DNA from: Pseudomonadota bacterium
GTDB lineage: Bacteria; Pseudomonadota; Alphaproteobacteria; Rickettsiales; UBA3002
Direction of reading: 5' to 3'
Length of the DNA stretch: 64,000 nucleotides
NCBI GenBank assembly: GCA_040384265.1
Contig: JAZKJM010000001.1
Span: 248,001-312,000, forward strand
Part shown: in pieces, positions 63,145 through 64,000 of the stretch
Layout of the letters: each line of letters opens with the position of its first letter
Numbering within the stretch: the stretch's first letter is position 1
Made by a program: the position numbers and the translations under genes
Notes under the pieces: model-generated
Told to the model about the DNA's origin: nothing
The model's input: the letters and a program-made list of their open reading frames with translations, nothing else
Databases searched by the model: none

Positions 63145-63374
63145 AGAGCGTCTCCTGCAATGGGTGAATAGAACCGATGGCGGCAATTATGTGCCCGAAC
63201 CCGCTGAATAGCAAGGAACATCCCTCACCCGCCATAAAAAGGGCATCGGTTTTTGGGTGGCGAAGGAACCCAGTATTTCCGCCGCACCGTCACAAATATT
63301 TAACAAATATGATATGTGATTCCACCTGCCAATCGCTTACAATGACTAAAGAAATAGCATCGGGATGACACTCT

Positions 63375-64000
63375 ATGAAAAAACATGCTCCAGCCGCCCA
63401 TAAGCCTGCCCATGGGGCAGCCAAAGCCGGCAAAAAAGCGCACGCTCCGGCAAAGGTGAAGGCGCCGGAACCCCCGGCAGAATCATTCGCGGACCTGCTG
63501 CGCACCGGCGCGCACCCGGATGCCACCGAGTGGAACGGCATGAAGGTCTTCGCCATGGATCCGGTAACCGGCTCGGTGCTAATCAATGCCGCGGGCGACG
63601 CTCCGCATGACCCTGCCTCCCTCACCAAGATGCTGACATTTGAAGGGGTGATGCTGAAAATCAAGGCTGGTAAATTGACGCTGACCGGGAAGCTCATCGT
63701 GCCGCCAGAAGCAGGGCGTAAAACTAAAGAGAATGGGTGGGTTGGAATCGAAGGCTCACACCTGACAGCGGGCAGTGAGGTTTCCGTATCGGAGCTGCTT
63801 GGCGCAATGATGACCGCCTCGGACAATGGTGCTTCGCTGATGCTGGCGAACCGAATTTGGGGCAATGACTGCGTGGCACAGATGAACGCCCTCGCCAAAG
63901 ATATCGGGTTGAAAAACACGAAGTTTGTCAACCCACACGGCTTGCCATACGACGCCGCAAAAAATACGACCACTGCCCGCGACATGGCCACCTTGATCCA
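63375..64000 (+). CDS. D-alanyl-D-alanine carboxypeptidase-like protein, 3' end outside the window
   Basis: The visible 208 residues start MKKHAPAAHKPAHGAAKAGK, a Lys/Ala/His-rich stretch without a signal peptide, then a serine-hydrolase fold: SLTKM (SxxK, about residue 88), SDN in MMTASDNGAS (SxN motif), and KFVNPHGLPYD (family S11). Usually PBP5-like enzymes are exported; here the N-terminus resembles a cationic linker rather than a signal. The frame continues past the window end. It likely trims the terminal D-Ala of peptidoglycan or another D-amino acid peptide. Confidence 0.8.
   Translation, partial: MKKHAPAAHKPAHGAAKAGKKAHAPAKVKAPEPPAESFADLLRTGAHPDATEWNGMKVFAMDPVTGSVLINAAGDAPHDPASLTKMLTFEGVMLKIKAGKLTLTGKLIVPPEAGRKTKENGWVGIEGSHLTAGSEVSVSELLGAMMTASDNGASLMLANRIWGNDCVAQMNALAKDIGLKNTKFVNPHGLPYDAAKNTTTARDMATLI

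Overview
The window (about 60% G+C) looks like a chromosomal segment of a free-living or facultatively host-associated alphaproteobacterium. The support is gene content and order: rne with an acidic insertion inside its S1 domain; the run rne / M48 protease / DsbA next to amiC, PBP1A and prfB; hisZ near purA; a TPR protein / ispE / ETF-QO / family 4 uracil-DNA glycosylase / Slt cluster; and an F0 operon atpI-atpB-atpE-b'-b with two b-type subunits and no F1 genes beside it. Promoters that can be read follow a TTGAC-like -35, a 16-17 bp spacer and a TA(G/T)A-type -10. I cannot name the genus from sequence alone.

Layout. 1-2.5 kb: 3' part of lepB, rimO and a membrane-anchored phosphatase, all on the minus strand. 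2.7-3.9 kb: tRNA-Ser(GCU) followed by an AT-rich trypsin-like protease gene, probably foreign, and a tiny ORF. 3.9-5.5 kb: two tandem pseudopilin genes. 5.5-12 kb: a three-gene RND efflux operon and a divergent TetR/AcrR-type repressor with a clear operator lying in the -35/-10 spacer. 12-20 kb: VOC protein, a small secreted Lys/Ala repeat protein, a GST, GtrA plus a GT-C membrane transferase, a chemoreceptor, DUF486, a tautomerase and hisZ. 20-26 kb: an unknown inserted gene, purA, a predicted tail-anchored pseudokinase with a small membrane partner, and mnmA. 26-31 kb: prfB with a programmed +1 frameshift, PBP1A and an amidase. 31-36.5 kb: rne with a long leader, an M48 protease and DsbA. 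36.6-45.8 kb: ispE, TPR protein, a small conserved-looking gene, ETF-QO, two small unknown genes, UDG, Slt, rnhB and a DciA-like gene. 45.9-49.2 kb: DsbA-like protein and the F0 operon. 49.2-53.8 kb: an outer-membrane barrel with an MshEN-glycosyltransferase (probably a c-di-GMP-controlled polysaccharide system), rpmJ, DUF2061, tRNA-Arg(ACG) and an orphan UmuD-like protein. 54-57 kb: two unknown convergent genes and a TM-PAS protein. 57-61.6 kb: ABC-F ATPase and a CBS/cystathionine lyase pair. 61.6-64 kb: two small unknown or secreted proteins and the start of a D,D-carboxypeptidase.

Most genes are housekeeping: envelope synthesis, translation quality, oxidative metabolism and cysteine synthesis. 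The accessory signals are eight long palindromic repeats that sit almost always just 3' of genes, helically phased direct repeats upstream of two genes, a pseudokinase operon, and the MshEN-GT2/outer-membrane-barrel pair. No insertion sequence, prophage, CRISPR array or rRNA gene was seen.
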